A DNA stretch of 64,000 nucleotides from Medicago truncatula (Eukaryota > Streptophyta > Magnoliopsida > Fabales > Fabaceae), in NCBI RefSeq assembly GCF_003473485.1, contig NC_053044.1, positions 51,004,091 through 51,068,090 of the forward strand. Direction: 5' to 3'. Positions 10,556 to 20,416 of the stretch are shown here, one piece after another. The translations under genes were made by a program, and so were the position numbers. The stretch's first letter is position 1. The number at the start of each line of letters is the position of its first letter. The notes below the pieces were generated by a model. The model made no database searches and was not told the origin of the DNA. It saw nothing but the letters and a program-made list of their open reading frames with translations.

Positions 10556-11684
10556 TCAACCCATCTGCCCCTGCATCAACAAATGCAAATGTCAAAACAA
10601 TATAATCATTAAAAAAGACAAAAGAAACAAATTGAACATTCCAAAAGGCGAAAATTGTTGATGACTTTTCATTGAACAATTCGTAATCCAATTGCACAAA
10701 AATTCTCTAGCAATGTCTTGACTTAGATGAATTCACTAAAAAAAAAAAATTTCTCTTGATTTTATTTCTAATGCTTAAAGGGCAGAAGTTTGTTGTGTTT
10801 CTTTTTCCGTATGATTTTAATTTATCTATTTGAAGATACACTAGATTATTTAACAAAAATATGAGTCAATACTTACCAAAATCTAAACGGTCCATTGAAT
10901 ATCACTAAACCTTTACAAATGGTTCACCATTGTTAGAGTTTTCAACCTGCTTTTCTCCAGATTGTTTTACCTCTCCTTGTTGTTCAAGCCTGCAATCACA
11001 ACAAACACATAAATTATACTATACTCACATTGAAACAAAACAAAAAATAAATTATAATTAATAGCATTAGTTTTCCCTATGATTCACCCCATCTTAGCAT
11101 TGGGTTTGGCATGCATCTTCTAACGAATTGACTCTCTTAAAAATACACATGCGTATGTCAACATCCTAAATGTATCTGGAAATATATGTAGACCATCATA
11201 ATCCCAAATTGCATAGTAAGAAACACCATTCCAAAATTTATGTAAAAAAGTAAATGAAAATATTAACATATACATATATAAAATTGACAATAATTTATCG
11301 ATTTCCACAAGTCTATATAATGATCAAGATTTTGTAATGCCTCGTGGTGTGAGTTACCAAATAAGAACCCTATTGTAAATTTATGCAAAATTTAAAGAAA
11401 TGGATACAATGTTTATTATATAAAAACATTAATAAATAAATATATAAAGAAACAAACAATATTATAACATGCAACACAAAAAAAAGAATAAGATTATAAC
11501 ATGGTTTTTCATATATATAAAAATCTAGAAAGGAGGATGAGGAGGAGGAGAAAATTACTAAGGAAACATACTTTTTCTGGGCGGCTTCAGCAGCTCTAGC
11601 GCGTGCTTCTTCAGAGGCTAATCTTTCTTCCTCCTTTGTCATACGCTTGTTGCCTCCGTCGAAGCAACCAAAGCACAACCCCAT
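10556..11684 (-). CDS. Small lipid-anchored protein with VIM-like p97-binding motif
   Basis: Three exons on minus, 11684-11572, 10989-10911 and 10570-10556, join in phase to give 68 residues. The start MGLCFGCFDGG carries an N-myristoylation Gly2 with Cys4 and Cys7 for palmitoylation, as in human small VCP/p97-interacting protein (SVIP, start MGLCFPC). Residues 28-38 (R-ARAAE-AA-QK-K) fit the VCP-interacting motif RX5AAX2R except for a final Lys. The C terminus is NGEPFVKGQMG, close to the end of a conserved small plant family as I recall it. The last exon supplies only GQMG and the stop. The role as a membrane-tethered regulator of the CDC48/p97 ATPase is an inference from the motif; gene structure is firm, function moderate. 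Confidence 0.75.
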
Positions 11685-11685
11685 G

Positions 11686-11752
11686 TTTTGTTTCTCCCTC
11701 TCTCCCTCTTTCGTTCTTGATCTCTCTATCTCTCTCTTTCCTCTCTTGTTTG
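11686..11752 (-). other. GA-rich 5' leader of the SVIP-like gene
   Basis: Directly upstream of the ATG the minus strand is a nearly pure GA tract (gagagataga, gagggagagaggg). GA/CT-rich leaders are common in plant core promoters and 5' UTRs. No TATA box is evident nearby. Confidence 0.5.
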
Positions 11753-12816
11753 GCCTTAACGCCTCTCCAACCTGTTTTTTTCTTTCTTTTTGAACAAGAA
11801 AACTGTATCCTTCCCTTTTTCGTTGGAGTTTTTCTTCCCTTCTATTTTGGATGACGACGATGATGAGTAAGTAACATGCTATATTAATATTGATGTTAAC
11901 ATTTTGTTAACAAGAAAAGCTTATGTGTTTGCATGTTCTAATTTATCAAAATTTGCTGTTCCATTCCGCGTTAAATTTGTGCCATCCATTCACTTTATTA
12001 GTTACGATAATGCTCTGTACTATGTGTGTTTTAAAAAAATATATTATTAAATAATTATAAATTTAATTTAAGACAATTTTGTCTCAATAAGAAAATTAGT
12101 TACAAATATAAATACAATTTTATTATAAGACTCTAAATCAATATTGAATTAATTTTTCACTCTGTTTCTAATTTCTATTCACATTGACATTTTTATTTCC
12201 CATGTCATTCATTATTATTTTCAAATATTTTTTTCAAGAATTTTAAATTATTTTCATTTTAAAAAGTTTTTAATAGGGTGTACATGAGTTGGGTCATTAC
12301 GAAGATTTTAAATAGATCACACAATAACATATCAGGCTATGGTCAAACCAAACCTAACTCGCCGACTAATCCACTTATATGACCGATTTGAAATGGTCTT
12401 GGATGATGATGAAACCCACTTAGATTATATAGATAAATTAAACATAGAATAAAAATATAAAATCAAGCTAAGTAATTAATAAATCCTAAAATATATAAGT
12501 GGCTTTCGATTATAATTAAGATCAAGACAAAGCTCCAAATATTTTCTCATATATGGATGGAACCAGAAAGATCAAATATTAATTAACCATTCAATGTACA
12601 ACTGTAACTGTAAGCACTATTTCTACCATAATTTACACTCAGAAAACATCCTCATGAGAATGATTGAATTTTCAATCTATCTCAGGAACTTCACCAAGAA
12701 AACATTGACATATAATTTACACAACTCCTATTCCCAAACCCAGAAATAGAAATAGAAGAAGAAAAGAAAATCCATTGAAATAAAACAAAGACTAATATAC
12801 TACTATCAAATAATCT
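11753..12816. other. Intergenic between SVIP-like and ZCF37-like genes
   Basis: AT-rich. Around 12278-12440 a stretch starting 'gggtgtacatgagttgggtc' resembles the outer end of old hAT-type elements, without a recognisable partner end. The part next to 12816 is presumably the 3' UTR of the ZCF37-like gene. Confidence 0.4.
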
Positions 12817-13515
12817 TCACCAGCTTTTTTGTTGGCAATGTTTTCCAGATCTCTTATCACCTCTAGGAGAAAGTAACCCTTCAGTAACATAATCCTTTTT
12901 CTTGATCATATTCTTTTCTTTCGAACTATCTTTCAAAACAGGGACCATATACCACACAATACATGTACAAAGCGTTGCAAATGATCTTCCAAAAACAGTC
13001 AACAACAACAAAATAAATATCACAACAGCAGGTACATAGAAAGAAGGCCTCTTCAAGATATTCAAAGAGAATCCAAAGCTTTCAATCTTGCTTGATGCAT
13101 TTTTAACATCATTATCATGATGATATATTTCCAACTTGGGTTGTTTTGTTTCTTCAACATGTTTCTGATCCATTGGCTCAGAAAAAGATGTTACACGTCT
13201 TACCTTAACTTGTTCTTCACTCTTGTGATGATTGTTATTTTTCACTTTCACTTTGACAACAATTGGAACAAAATCATCACTTGAATATGTAAAACGAACA
13301 AAAGATATGTCATGTGGGTTCATTTGTGAGTAAACTTTCTTCCTTCTTTGATCAAGTTCAGATAGAAGGGTAGAAAATTTATCTAAGCCTCTTGAAGCAT
13401 AAGGGTTATTGTCCCTATTGTTGTCTTTTCTTTTGGATTTTGATTTTGGACTTGAACATGGTATATCATCTTCTAATTGGGGTTGGAAATTGCCACAAAC
13501 TAAATGGTTCAGCAT
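12817..13515 (-). CDS. ZCF37-like protein, single exon
   Basis: An intact 232-codon frame without introns. The conserved block NPYASRGLDKFSTLLSELDQ, then RRKKVYSQM, ISFVRFTYSS and DDFVPIVVKV, is what I recall from the plant ZCF37 family of unknown function. Before it lies a basic Ser/Lys-rich segment (SSPKSKSKRKD), after it a low-complexity charged linker, and near residues 158-195 one long hydrophobic segment (YVPAVVIFILLLLTVFG), probably a membrane anchor. The tail is basic. The start is the only in-frame Met before the conserved block. Family assignment is from memory; the biochemical role is unknown. Confidence 0.75.
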   Translation of the reverse strand: MLNHLVCGNFQPQLEDDIPCSSPKSKSKRKDNNRDNNPYASRGLDKFSTLLSELDQRRKKVYSQMNPHDISFVRFTYSSDDFVPIVVKVKVKNNNHHKSEEQVKVRRVTSFSEPMDQKHVEETKQPKLEIYHHDNDVKNASSKIESFGFSLNILKRPSFYVPAVVIFILLLLTVFGRSFATLCTCIVWYMVPVLKDSSKEKNMIKKKDYVTEGLLSPRGDKRSGKHCQQKSW

Positions 13516-13770
13516 ATGGGAAAATTGATTTGAGGAATTTTTATAGCTTTTGGTAGATTAGATTTGAAAGGAGAGAGTTGAGAAATGTATTTATCGATAA
13601 AGTTTGTGTGAGAAACAAGACTTGACTGGATCCATTTTCAAAGAACACGCCTAGCTAAGGTCAAAATAATGGTTTTAAATTAATACTATAGTACTTCCAA
13701 CGTGGATATGTTTTTAAATTGATTTATTAATTCTAGATGGCGTAGAAAAATAATAATTGTGGATTAATAA

Positions 13771-13800
13771 ATTAGATTAGATTAGATTAGATTAGATTAG
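13771..13800. repeat. (ATTAG)6 microsatellite
   Basis: Six perfect copies of the 5-bp unit attag, upstream of the ZCF37-like gene. Confidence 0.95.
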
Positions 13801-14096
13801 ATGACATGTTATGTTACTTGTGGAAGAGGATGTTGAATATTTTTGAAAAGGTCCAGTCTATAATTAAATATGGCTAGTTTAGTTCTATTGTGTCGATAAT
13901 ATGCTGAAGTAGTCGTGTCTTCTAGAAGGAAATGGAAATTCAGTTGATGATTTGATTTTTGATATACTTGTTGAAATCTGAAGCTGGAAAATTTATACTC
14001 AGTGGCAGCAAAGGTACTTGACATGAAAAACAGAGGATGATGTAATAAAAAATAATGCTTGGTTTGGTTGCAAAAATGAAAAAACTATTCATAATT

Positions 14097-14168
14097 GGGG
14101 CATTCGGAGAATCGAACTCCGGACCTCTCGCACCCAAAGCGAGAATCATACCACTAGACCAAATGCCC
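14097..14168 (-). tRNA. tRNA-Pro (anticodon TGG)
   Basis: Read on minus, GGGCATT pairs with AATGCCC in a 7-bp acceptor stem with discriminator C. The D arm begins TGGTCTAGTGGTATG. The anticodon stem CTCGC/GCGAG encloses TTTGGGT, giving anticodon TGG. The T arm CGGAG-TTCGATT-CTCCG is complete. The internal promoter boxes are intact and the gene is intronless, so it looks functional. Confidence 0.95.
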
Positions 14169-14340
14169 TGTTTGTGATGTGATTGTTCCGAAAATATATA
14201 TAATACAAACTTTATAAACTTAAAACTGGAAGTTTGAACCATGACAAATTTAATTAAACACGAGCTGTAATAAATGGAGTGCTGCTGCGATCAGTGAATT
14301 ATTGTCGATAATTCAGGGTACGTGGTTTTCGCAAAGTTCT

Positions 14341-14600
14341 AGCTCATATGTCAATGCTGAAATTAAATGTGTTTGCTTGGAGGCTTATTCAAAATAGATT
14401 GCCTACAAGGATAATTTACATCGACGTGATATTGTTACTATTGATGCTCAGCTGTGTGGCCAGATGCGGTTCCTAGGAGAACACTTGTTTTTGGATTGTT
14501 AGTTTTTTGTTCTCTTTGGCAGCGTGCATCCACGGTCGGTTTAGCTTTGACTTCTCAAGAGGGTATTATGGATCAGTTATTTGACTGGAACATCTAAACA
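14341..14600 (+). pseudogene. LINE relic: zinc-binding region after reverse transcriptase
   Basis: Plus-strand frames read KLNVFAWRLIQNRLPTR and then, in a second frame, NLHRRDIVTIDAQLC, the start of the zf-RVT region found at the C terminus of plant L1-like LINE proteins. At least one frameshift separates the two parts. The rest of the element is absent or unrecognisable. No TSD was found. Confidence 0.65.
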
Positions 14601-15327
14601 TCAACACTCTATTATACACCTCATTTAGTTGATTTGCGATTGGGTTATTTAAAAAGAATGTTTAAGAACACATAAATCACTACTCTTTTATGCTCTAGAG
14701 TGTAAAGTTAAATATCAAACCACCTATTTTAACGTAAACTCGATCAGCTTGTAACTAGGAAGCACACCAATGACCACCATACTCCTTATTACTCCTTAAA
14801 TATTACATCTTAGAATTCCAAGAAACCGCATGCCTAATCAGAAAGTTTGATAGCCTTAGCCTAATTGATGTGATCCTAAAATTCTCTTTCTTGACAAGAA
14901 TAATAAAGTCATTGTGGAATAAAAGAATTGATTTAATTTTGATTTAAAATTTTATTTTCGTAGATCATGATATATGTTTGTCTTGTCTTGGCTATATCTG
15001 GAGCTATGGATGTTCGATTGAGGTGATCTTTAATTCGTTGGAAAGCTTACAAAATTCTTTACATTTCGTCTGTTTGACTCGAGCAAATTCAAAATATTTA
15101 ATGGTGTAGAATGAGCTGTAAGTTGAAGACGTGATTAAAGTGTGCAAGTTGAAGAATTAAAAGTGGTGTTTGTGGAATTGTAATTTCTAGAAATAATAAG
15201 CTTTCACAAATCAATGTGCAAATGAATATGTAACCTTCTCAAGCATTGATCAACCACCAGCTTCAAAGATCCAATTAAATTGTAACCTCTCTTGTTAATA
15301 ACTTTGATTTTTGAAGAAGTGAATGAT
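14601..15327. other. Intergenic, nothing recognised
   Basis: AT-rich sequence with only short frames and no clear repeat structure. Confidence 0.4.
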
Positions 15328-15530
15328 TAGAATGGTGGTAGCACGATATTTGAGTAATTGAAAGATCATATTGATATTTGGATATATTAAATTTTAGAAT
15401 GGTGGTAACACCATATTTGAGTGGTTAAGATATCATATTGAAACTTGAAAATGTTAAAAGTGTTAGAACGATGGTAACATCATAGTAGAGTGGTCATATT
15501 GCACTAATTGATTGGTTTCGGTATTAAAAT
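15328..15530. repeat. Degenerate 67-69-bp tandem repeat, about three units
   Basis: Units begin at about 15328, 15395 and 15464 with tagaa[t/c]ggtggta or tagaacgatggta, followed by catatttgagt-like and atcatatt-like words. The copies are clearly diverged and the third is incomplete. Confidence 0.65.
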
Positions 15531-15858
15531 AGTGCTCTTAGTATCATATTGGAGATGTAATTCTCGAAGGATTTTCTACAGTGCAATAGTTATTCACACC
15601 GTTGTCAATGAACTTGTTTTATCTCGGAGGCGGTATGGTTGATAGTCTGCATTGCTAAAAAATAAAAATTAGTATCATGAAACATCTTAAAGAGAGCGTC
15701 ATAACTCAATCCAATAACAACTTGGATAAATCAATTTTTTTCTTCAAAATAGACTTTAAAAAATAAAATACAACAATTTGAAAATCCAAAACCAACAAAA
15801 TTGATATAGTGACAGAGACCCCATATAAGACTTACAACACTCTATTCTTCATAATTAG

Positions 15859-16401
15859 ATTAGGAGCCCGTTTGTTATAGTTTTTTTAAGAAAAAAAATC
15901 ACTTATTTTAATAAAATAATCACTTTTAATAGTTTTGCATCCGTTTGTTACAACTTTTTAAAAAAAATCAGAATCTAAAAAAATTCTAAAAACAGCTTCA
16001 AATGAAAAGTTGTTAAGAGCAGCTTCTAAAAAAAATAGATTTTTTTTAGAGGAGAGAGAAAATATTGCTTAAAAGATTGAACTAACTTTGTAACAAAAAA
16101 TCCCTTTTATATAGTAGTATCCAAACAAATTATATTATTTGTTTTTAAAAAAATTGATTATTATTACGGTAAACAAACGCAAAATAGATTCTGAAGATTA
16201 AACTAACTTTGTAACAAAAAATCCCTTTTATATAGTAGTATCCAAACAAATTAGATTATTTGTTTTAAAAAAATTGATTATTATTACGGCAAACAAACGC
16301 AAAATAGATTCTGATTTTTCATAAAATCTCTAAAATATAATTTCTAAATTATTTGATGTCAAACTCACTTTTATCTGTAAAAAACGGGTCCTAGATTGTT
16401 A
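15859..16401. mobile_element. MITE-like element with GGGCCCGTTT-type ends
   Basis: The left end taggagcccgtttgtt (from 15861) is mirrored on the right as acgggtccta (to 16393). The 10-bp word tcataattag occurs just outside both ends (15849-15858 and 16402-16411) and may be the TSD. The ends are not fully symmetric, so the exact borders are uncertain. It contains the 121-bp duplication listed next. Confidence 0.45.
16075..16316. repeat. 121-bp tandem duplication
   Basis: The word actaactttg occurs at 16081 and 16202. The copies 16075-16195 and 16196-16316 are almost identical (ttatattattt versus ttagattattt; acggtaaac versus acggcaaac), so this is a recent duplication inside the MITE-like element. 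Confidence 0.9.
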
Positions 16402-16411
16402 TCATAATTAG

Positions 16412-17818
16412 CGTAGGAGACATTTCTTTTCTTTTCTTTTTCTCGGGGGGGAATATCCCTGAAATTACCATTGCTTAGCTTTTAATTTGTCCCAAACCAT
16501 CAAATGAAATGTGAATAGCATGTGACTTCCCCTTGAGAGGTTGGACTATAATTTCCTTTCTTTTTTTCTTAAAAAAAATCCTCGATCTAACCTAAACCAC
16601 TAGCAACCATGCACTTCTCCTTCGTTGTGGATGGAAAGTCTCTATTTTTTCTTTTAACAAAATCACAAGAAGTATTTGTTTTCATCTTCTTACTTTTCTG
16701 TTCCAGTATAAACACAAGTGAAAGAAGAGATGAGTGGCGGCACAAACGAGACAAAATGATTATGTAAAATTTATTCCGACTATTATGTAAATTAATAATT
16801 TGAATATGTAAATGTGAGTTGAACAAAAATTTAAATATAAGCTTTTAACAAAAATGAGTGTAAAAAATCAGTTTTTGAATGAGAAGCTACAATTTTTAGA
16901 TTCATTTAGAATGAGTTCTTATTAAAGAAAAATCAAATTCTACACTTCTAAAATCAATTTGTCCCTTATAAAATTGGAGGCAAACGTACACTAATTGATT
17001 GAGTAGGGTATTGTTATTTTTGTCTTTGATAGGAAAACAACAACTACACGTATTTCCTTAAAAAAAAAAAAAAAACTACACGTATTTATTAATTGTTGTT
17101 TTACGGATTTTTTCAATTATTGTTTAAGCATGCATCATATATAAAGTTTTAAAGGAGACTGAAAAACTTAATAAATTACCCTTGTTAATTCTTAAATAGA
17201 TATTAATAAAAAAATTAGGGGACTAAACATTTATTTATTTATTCCAAGTCAAACCCCAATCCGACCTTTAAAATCGGTTGATACATCTATTCAATGTCTA
17301 ATCTGATTTTAATCACATTATTCTTTTTTTCTTAAAAGGTATTGTTGACGGTCGTTAGAATTTCTAATATTTTTAAGTATTAATCCATAATTGACCACTT
17401 ATAAAAAAAAGTAGTTCAGCCTAAAACTCATTTGATTTTAAATCAAAGTCGTGACAAAAATATCAAATATGAGTTTATTGTCATGTTATTTGCATCAAAT
17501 TGGAGGATTTTAGGGGGAGGAACTACAAAATTGCAAATAGTAAAAAGTAGGGGGGATCAGAATGCTAAAAAAAAAATCAAAATTGTAAAATCAAAATACA
17601 TAACATATAAAAATGAAACTAAACCAAATATATTGGCGCAGCAATTCATCCAAAATATATTGGTTTATGCGCATAATAAGATTCAACTGATAAACATTTC
17701 AAATGATACTCCATAACAATAACTTAGAGAATAACAGCACTGAATAAAATTCTTTCAAAATAATAAACAACACTGAATAAAGTTTAGCATAATAGCATTC
17801 TTCATTTGATGATCAAAA
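16412..17818. other. Intergenic, downstream of CYSTM gene A
   Basis: AT-rich with no gene seen. The last 200 bases before 17819 resemble the sequence downstream of CYSTM gene B (shared 'aacatttcaaatgatactcc' at about 17694 and 22675), so the family duplication included the 3' flank. One micro-insertion lies at 17042-17087. Confidence 0.5.
17042..17087. repeat. Micro-insertion: cctt-A14 core, 14-bp direct repeats
   Basis: Perfect copies of aactacacgtattt at 17042-17055 and 17074-17087 flank an 18-nt core, ccttaaaaaaaaaaaaaa. Confidence 0.8.
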
Positions 17819-18462
17819 TCATACACACAAGAAACAACACTCCTCCATGGCGCAGCAGCAACAAAGCGCGGCACAGCTGCAACACAAAAATAGCAAAGTT
17901 TGACAAACTTGATTTGCTGATAAAATGGAGGAATTAAAAAGCAATAAAAAAATCTTGAATTTGATTTATGATTAAAATCAATATTTTTTAATATGGGTTT
18001 GTTATTATTATTTATTTATTTTTGAAGGAAAATATACTCAAATTTAATTGATTTCATAATAGTAGTGCATGTTGAGACGATGAGTACATACCATCCCAAT
18101 AAACCTGCTTCTGCTGCCCCTGAATTTGCAGCCTGAGGTGGAGCTTGAGTGACGAAAACTTGAGGTTGGGGTGCTGGAGGATACCCTGGTTGAGGATACC
18201 CTTGATAACCTGGTTGAGGATATCCTACATAGTTCAAGAAATACTCAAGTTAATTAGCAAAAATTTCAGATGTATGTATCCTAGATATTATATATATTAA
18301 TCACACAACCAACGAAATACTCCATCACTAAATCATAATTATGTAAGAAATATATATAATAAAATCATGGTAATTAGATGGATTTGTTTGAGCACCTTGT
18401 GCAGGTGGTGGACCAGAAACGTTAACGTTAACCGCAGGAGGATTTTGATTGTAGTAAGCCAT
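17819..18462 (-). CDS. CYSTM protein, gene A
   Basis: Three exons on minus (18462-18396, 18224-18092, 17876-17819) join in phase to give 85 residues. A short N-terminal leader MAYYNQNPPAVNVNVSG is followed by a Pro/Gly/Tyr-rich segment with GYPQPG and GYQG repeats, then the cysteine-rich C terminus GCCAALCCCCAMEECC, diagnostic of the cysteine-rich transmembrane module family. Such proteins sit at the plasma membrane and are linked to stress responses (family knowledge). The intron 2 boundary falls just inside the cysteine module, so the third exon carries all of it. It is paralogous to the gene at 22746-23498; it has the shorter proline-rich part but a longer tail (FLCV). Confidence 0.88.
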
Positions 18463-18542
18463 CTCTTACTTCACCCTTTTCTCAGTTCTCCAAACAATTT
18501 TAAGAGTGAAAAGAATAAGTGTAGTGTCTCTTACTATGGTCC

Positions 18543-18556
18543 CTATATATATAGTG
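18543..18556 (-). promoter_or_regulatory. TATA box of CYSTM gene A
   Basis: On minus the word ctatatatatag lies about 80-95 bases upstream of the start codon, a normal distance for a plant TATA box with a 50-60-base leader. Confidence 0.55.
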
Positions 18557-18686
18557 GGTGATGGGTGGGAGGTGAATGAATCTACTATCTATCTATTCAA
18601 CAATATTAATTGCTGGTGTAAATACAGTCAAATAATTAAAATCAATTTTTCTTAAAGATAAATTAGTCATTTTAAACCAACAATAG

Positions 18687-18870
18687 AATAATCCAAATGG
18701 TATCCAAAAGTCCTAGCTCAACTCACAAAATGTCAAAATTGTTAAGCCGGATGTCATAATCAGGGTTCGAACCCCGGTACCTCCATTTATGTGTGTGAGT
18801 TTATAATGACTTTGTCATTTTGTCTATCTACAAAACAAAACAAAAAAAAATAATAATAATCCAAATGGTA
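18687..18870 (+). mobile_element. tRNA-derived SINE with 16-bp TSD
   Basis: Perfect 16-bp direct repeats, aataatccaaatggta, at 18687-18702 and 18855-18870 flank a 152-bp body. It carries an A-box-like tagctcaactcac and an exact pol III B box, ggttcgaacc, and ends in an A-rich tail (18832-18854). Related copies lie at 36101-36235 and, reversed, at 48185-48295. The perfect TSD and B box make this the youngest of the three. Confidence 0.88.
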
Positions 18871-19469
18871 AGATATTATGACTCTTAAAAATATCACGGT
18901 ATTAAAAAAATTGTCATTTTAATACATTTTTTATTCCTTAATTTTTTCCTTTTCCTATTTTTTTATCTATTTTTTCTTTTTCCATTTTTCTTCTCTCTAT
19001 TACTTTTTCATTATTATTTTACTTTTAATTTGTCTTTTCCTCTTATCTTTCTTTTTTATACGGTGCGAGAATTTTCTCTTTCTAGATTTTTTTTTTCCAA
19101 TCTCATAGTTTCTTTCACTTTCATAAAAGAATGTTCAAAATTTTATCAATGTTAATTATTTAACATATATTTTCGTTGTGCATGATTAATGTGGACTCAA
19201 GAGATAATGAATTTAATTTATATTTCTGTTCACTATTAAATATTAAAAATAAAATACGAGACAAATATTTGTAATTGATAAATATTTATTGGACATCAAA
19301 ATTTCTATCCACGGATGTAAGCACATACGGTACAAATATTCACAGGTCTCTCTGGATTAGTAGAAACTTTTTTCTTTGAGAATAAAACACAAAAAAGTAA
19401 AAATAATTAAATTGCTGATACAAAATTATTATAGTATTATATATTTTTTTGAGGGATATAGTAGTATAT
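18871..19469. other. Intergenic, nothing recognised
   Basis: T-rich stretches (around 18930-19110) and AT-rich sequence. No gene or bounded repeat seen. Confidence 0.4.
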
Positions 19470-19545
19470 ATGGAAGCTACTATTTTTTGTCAAAAAAAAA
19501 TGGAAGTTTGTACCAAAAAAAAATAAAAATGGAAGCTACTATTTT
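19470..19545. repeat. Two nested micro-insertions, 17-bp direct repeats
   Basis: The 17-bp word atggaagctactatttt occurs at 19470-19486 and 19529-19545. Between them lie ttgtc plus an A-run, then a partial copy of the same flank (atggaag), then tttgtacc plus a second A-run. The simplest reading is one insertion with a TTGTC-An core followed by a second insertion with a TTTGTACC-An core into the duplicated flank. Confidence 0.75.
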
Positions 19546-19606
19546 ATCACGTAATAAAAAGGAACCGCGTTTTTCATTAACTCTTACCTTGAAATGGTTA
19601 ATGAGC

Positions 19607-20416
19607 GTTCAAAAGGGTGGATTCTAGGGTGAGGGATCAATTAAGTCCCTCACCGGTGAAGCATGAAGAAATTACAGTTGAATTTAATCAATGGATGAGA
19701 TTCATTCAAAATAAAATTGAGAGTATTTTACTGTTTCACACACAATCTGTTCCCCCTCTTTTTCCTCCTACGTTTCATACTTCCATCACCCCTCATCTTC
19801 ATTTTTTTTCTCAATTCTCAGCATGCATCTAATTTAAACAACTTCCAAAATCATACCTTACACCCATTTATTATTATAGATCTACAATCTCTAAATCACC
19901 CCTTAATTTGAGAACTATGAAAATAACCGTAATTCATTGCCTGAAGTAGGATTCAATCTTCAAGGGAACAAAGTCTACTTTTGCCAACACCTTTTCAATC
20001 TCTAAAACGTACCACAAGTAAATTCATTGAATAAAACATGTTTGGGTTTTCTTGTTTTGCCTTTTTTCAATAATAATAATAATAATTTTGCTGGATCATG
20101 CATGCTCAAAATTTTGGTTGAGTTCAACATTGCCATGAAATTAAATCCAATAATGATTTCGATAACCCTAATTTGTGATAAAAGAAAAAAATATAGGAAG
20201 AAACATTGTAGAGTAGAACTTCAAGAAATACAATGGAGGAGAAATTGTGAGAGAGAAGCGTTGATATGAGACAAAATTGTGTGTGGGAAGGTGTAGATAC
20301 TCTCATTTTTATTTTTAACAAATATGATCCATTAATTAAATCCAACTGTAATTTCTTCATGTTTCACCGGTGAGGGACTTAATTGATCCCTCACCCTAGA
20401 ATTCACCGTTCAAAAG
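19607..20416. mobile_element. Mutator-like MITE, 9-bp TSD and long TIRs
   Basis: The element 19616-20407 (792 bp) is bounded by gttcaaaag at 19607-19615 and 20408-20416. The ends GGTG[G/A]ATTCTAGGG begin inverted repeats of roughly 110 bp that agree at about nine positions in ten. The 9-bp TSD with long TIRs is the Mutator superfamily pattern. The interior has no transposase-like frame. Confidence 0.9.

Noticed and set aside
11000-11571. A missing middle exon in the SVIP-like gene
   Set aside because: Searched by eye on minus for an in-phase segment with a Gln/Glu-rich helix; none seen, and the three exons join in frame without one.
13539-13547. ctataaaaa on minus as TATA box of the ZCF37-like gene
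   Set aside because: Only about 25 bases before the ATG, which would place transcription start at or after the start codon.
17432-17716. 94-codon plus-strand frame downstream of CYSTM gene A
   Set aside because: AT-rich, Lys/Asn/Ile-biased composition as expected of chance frames here.
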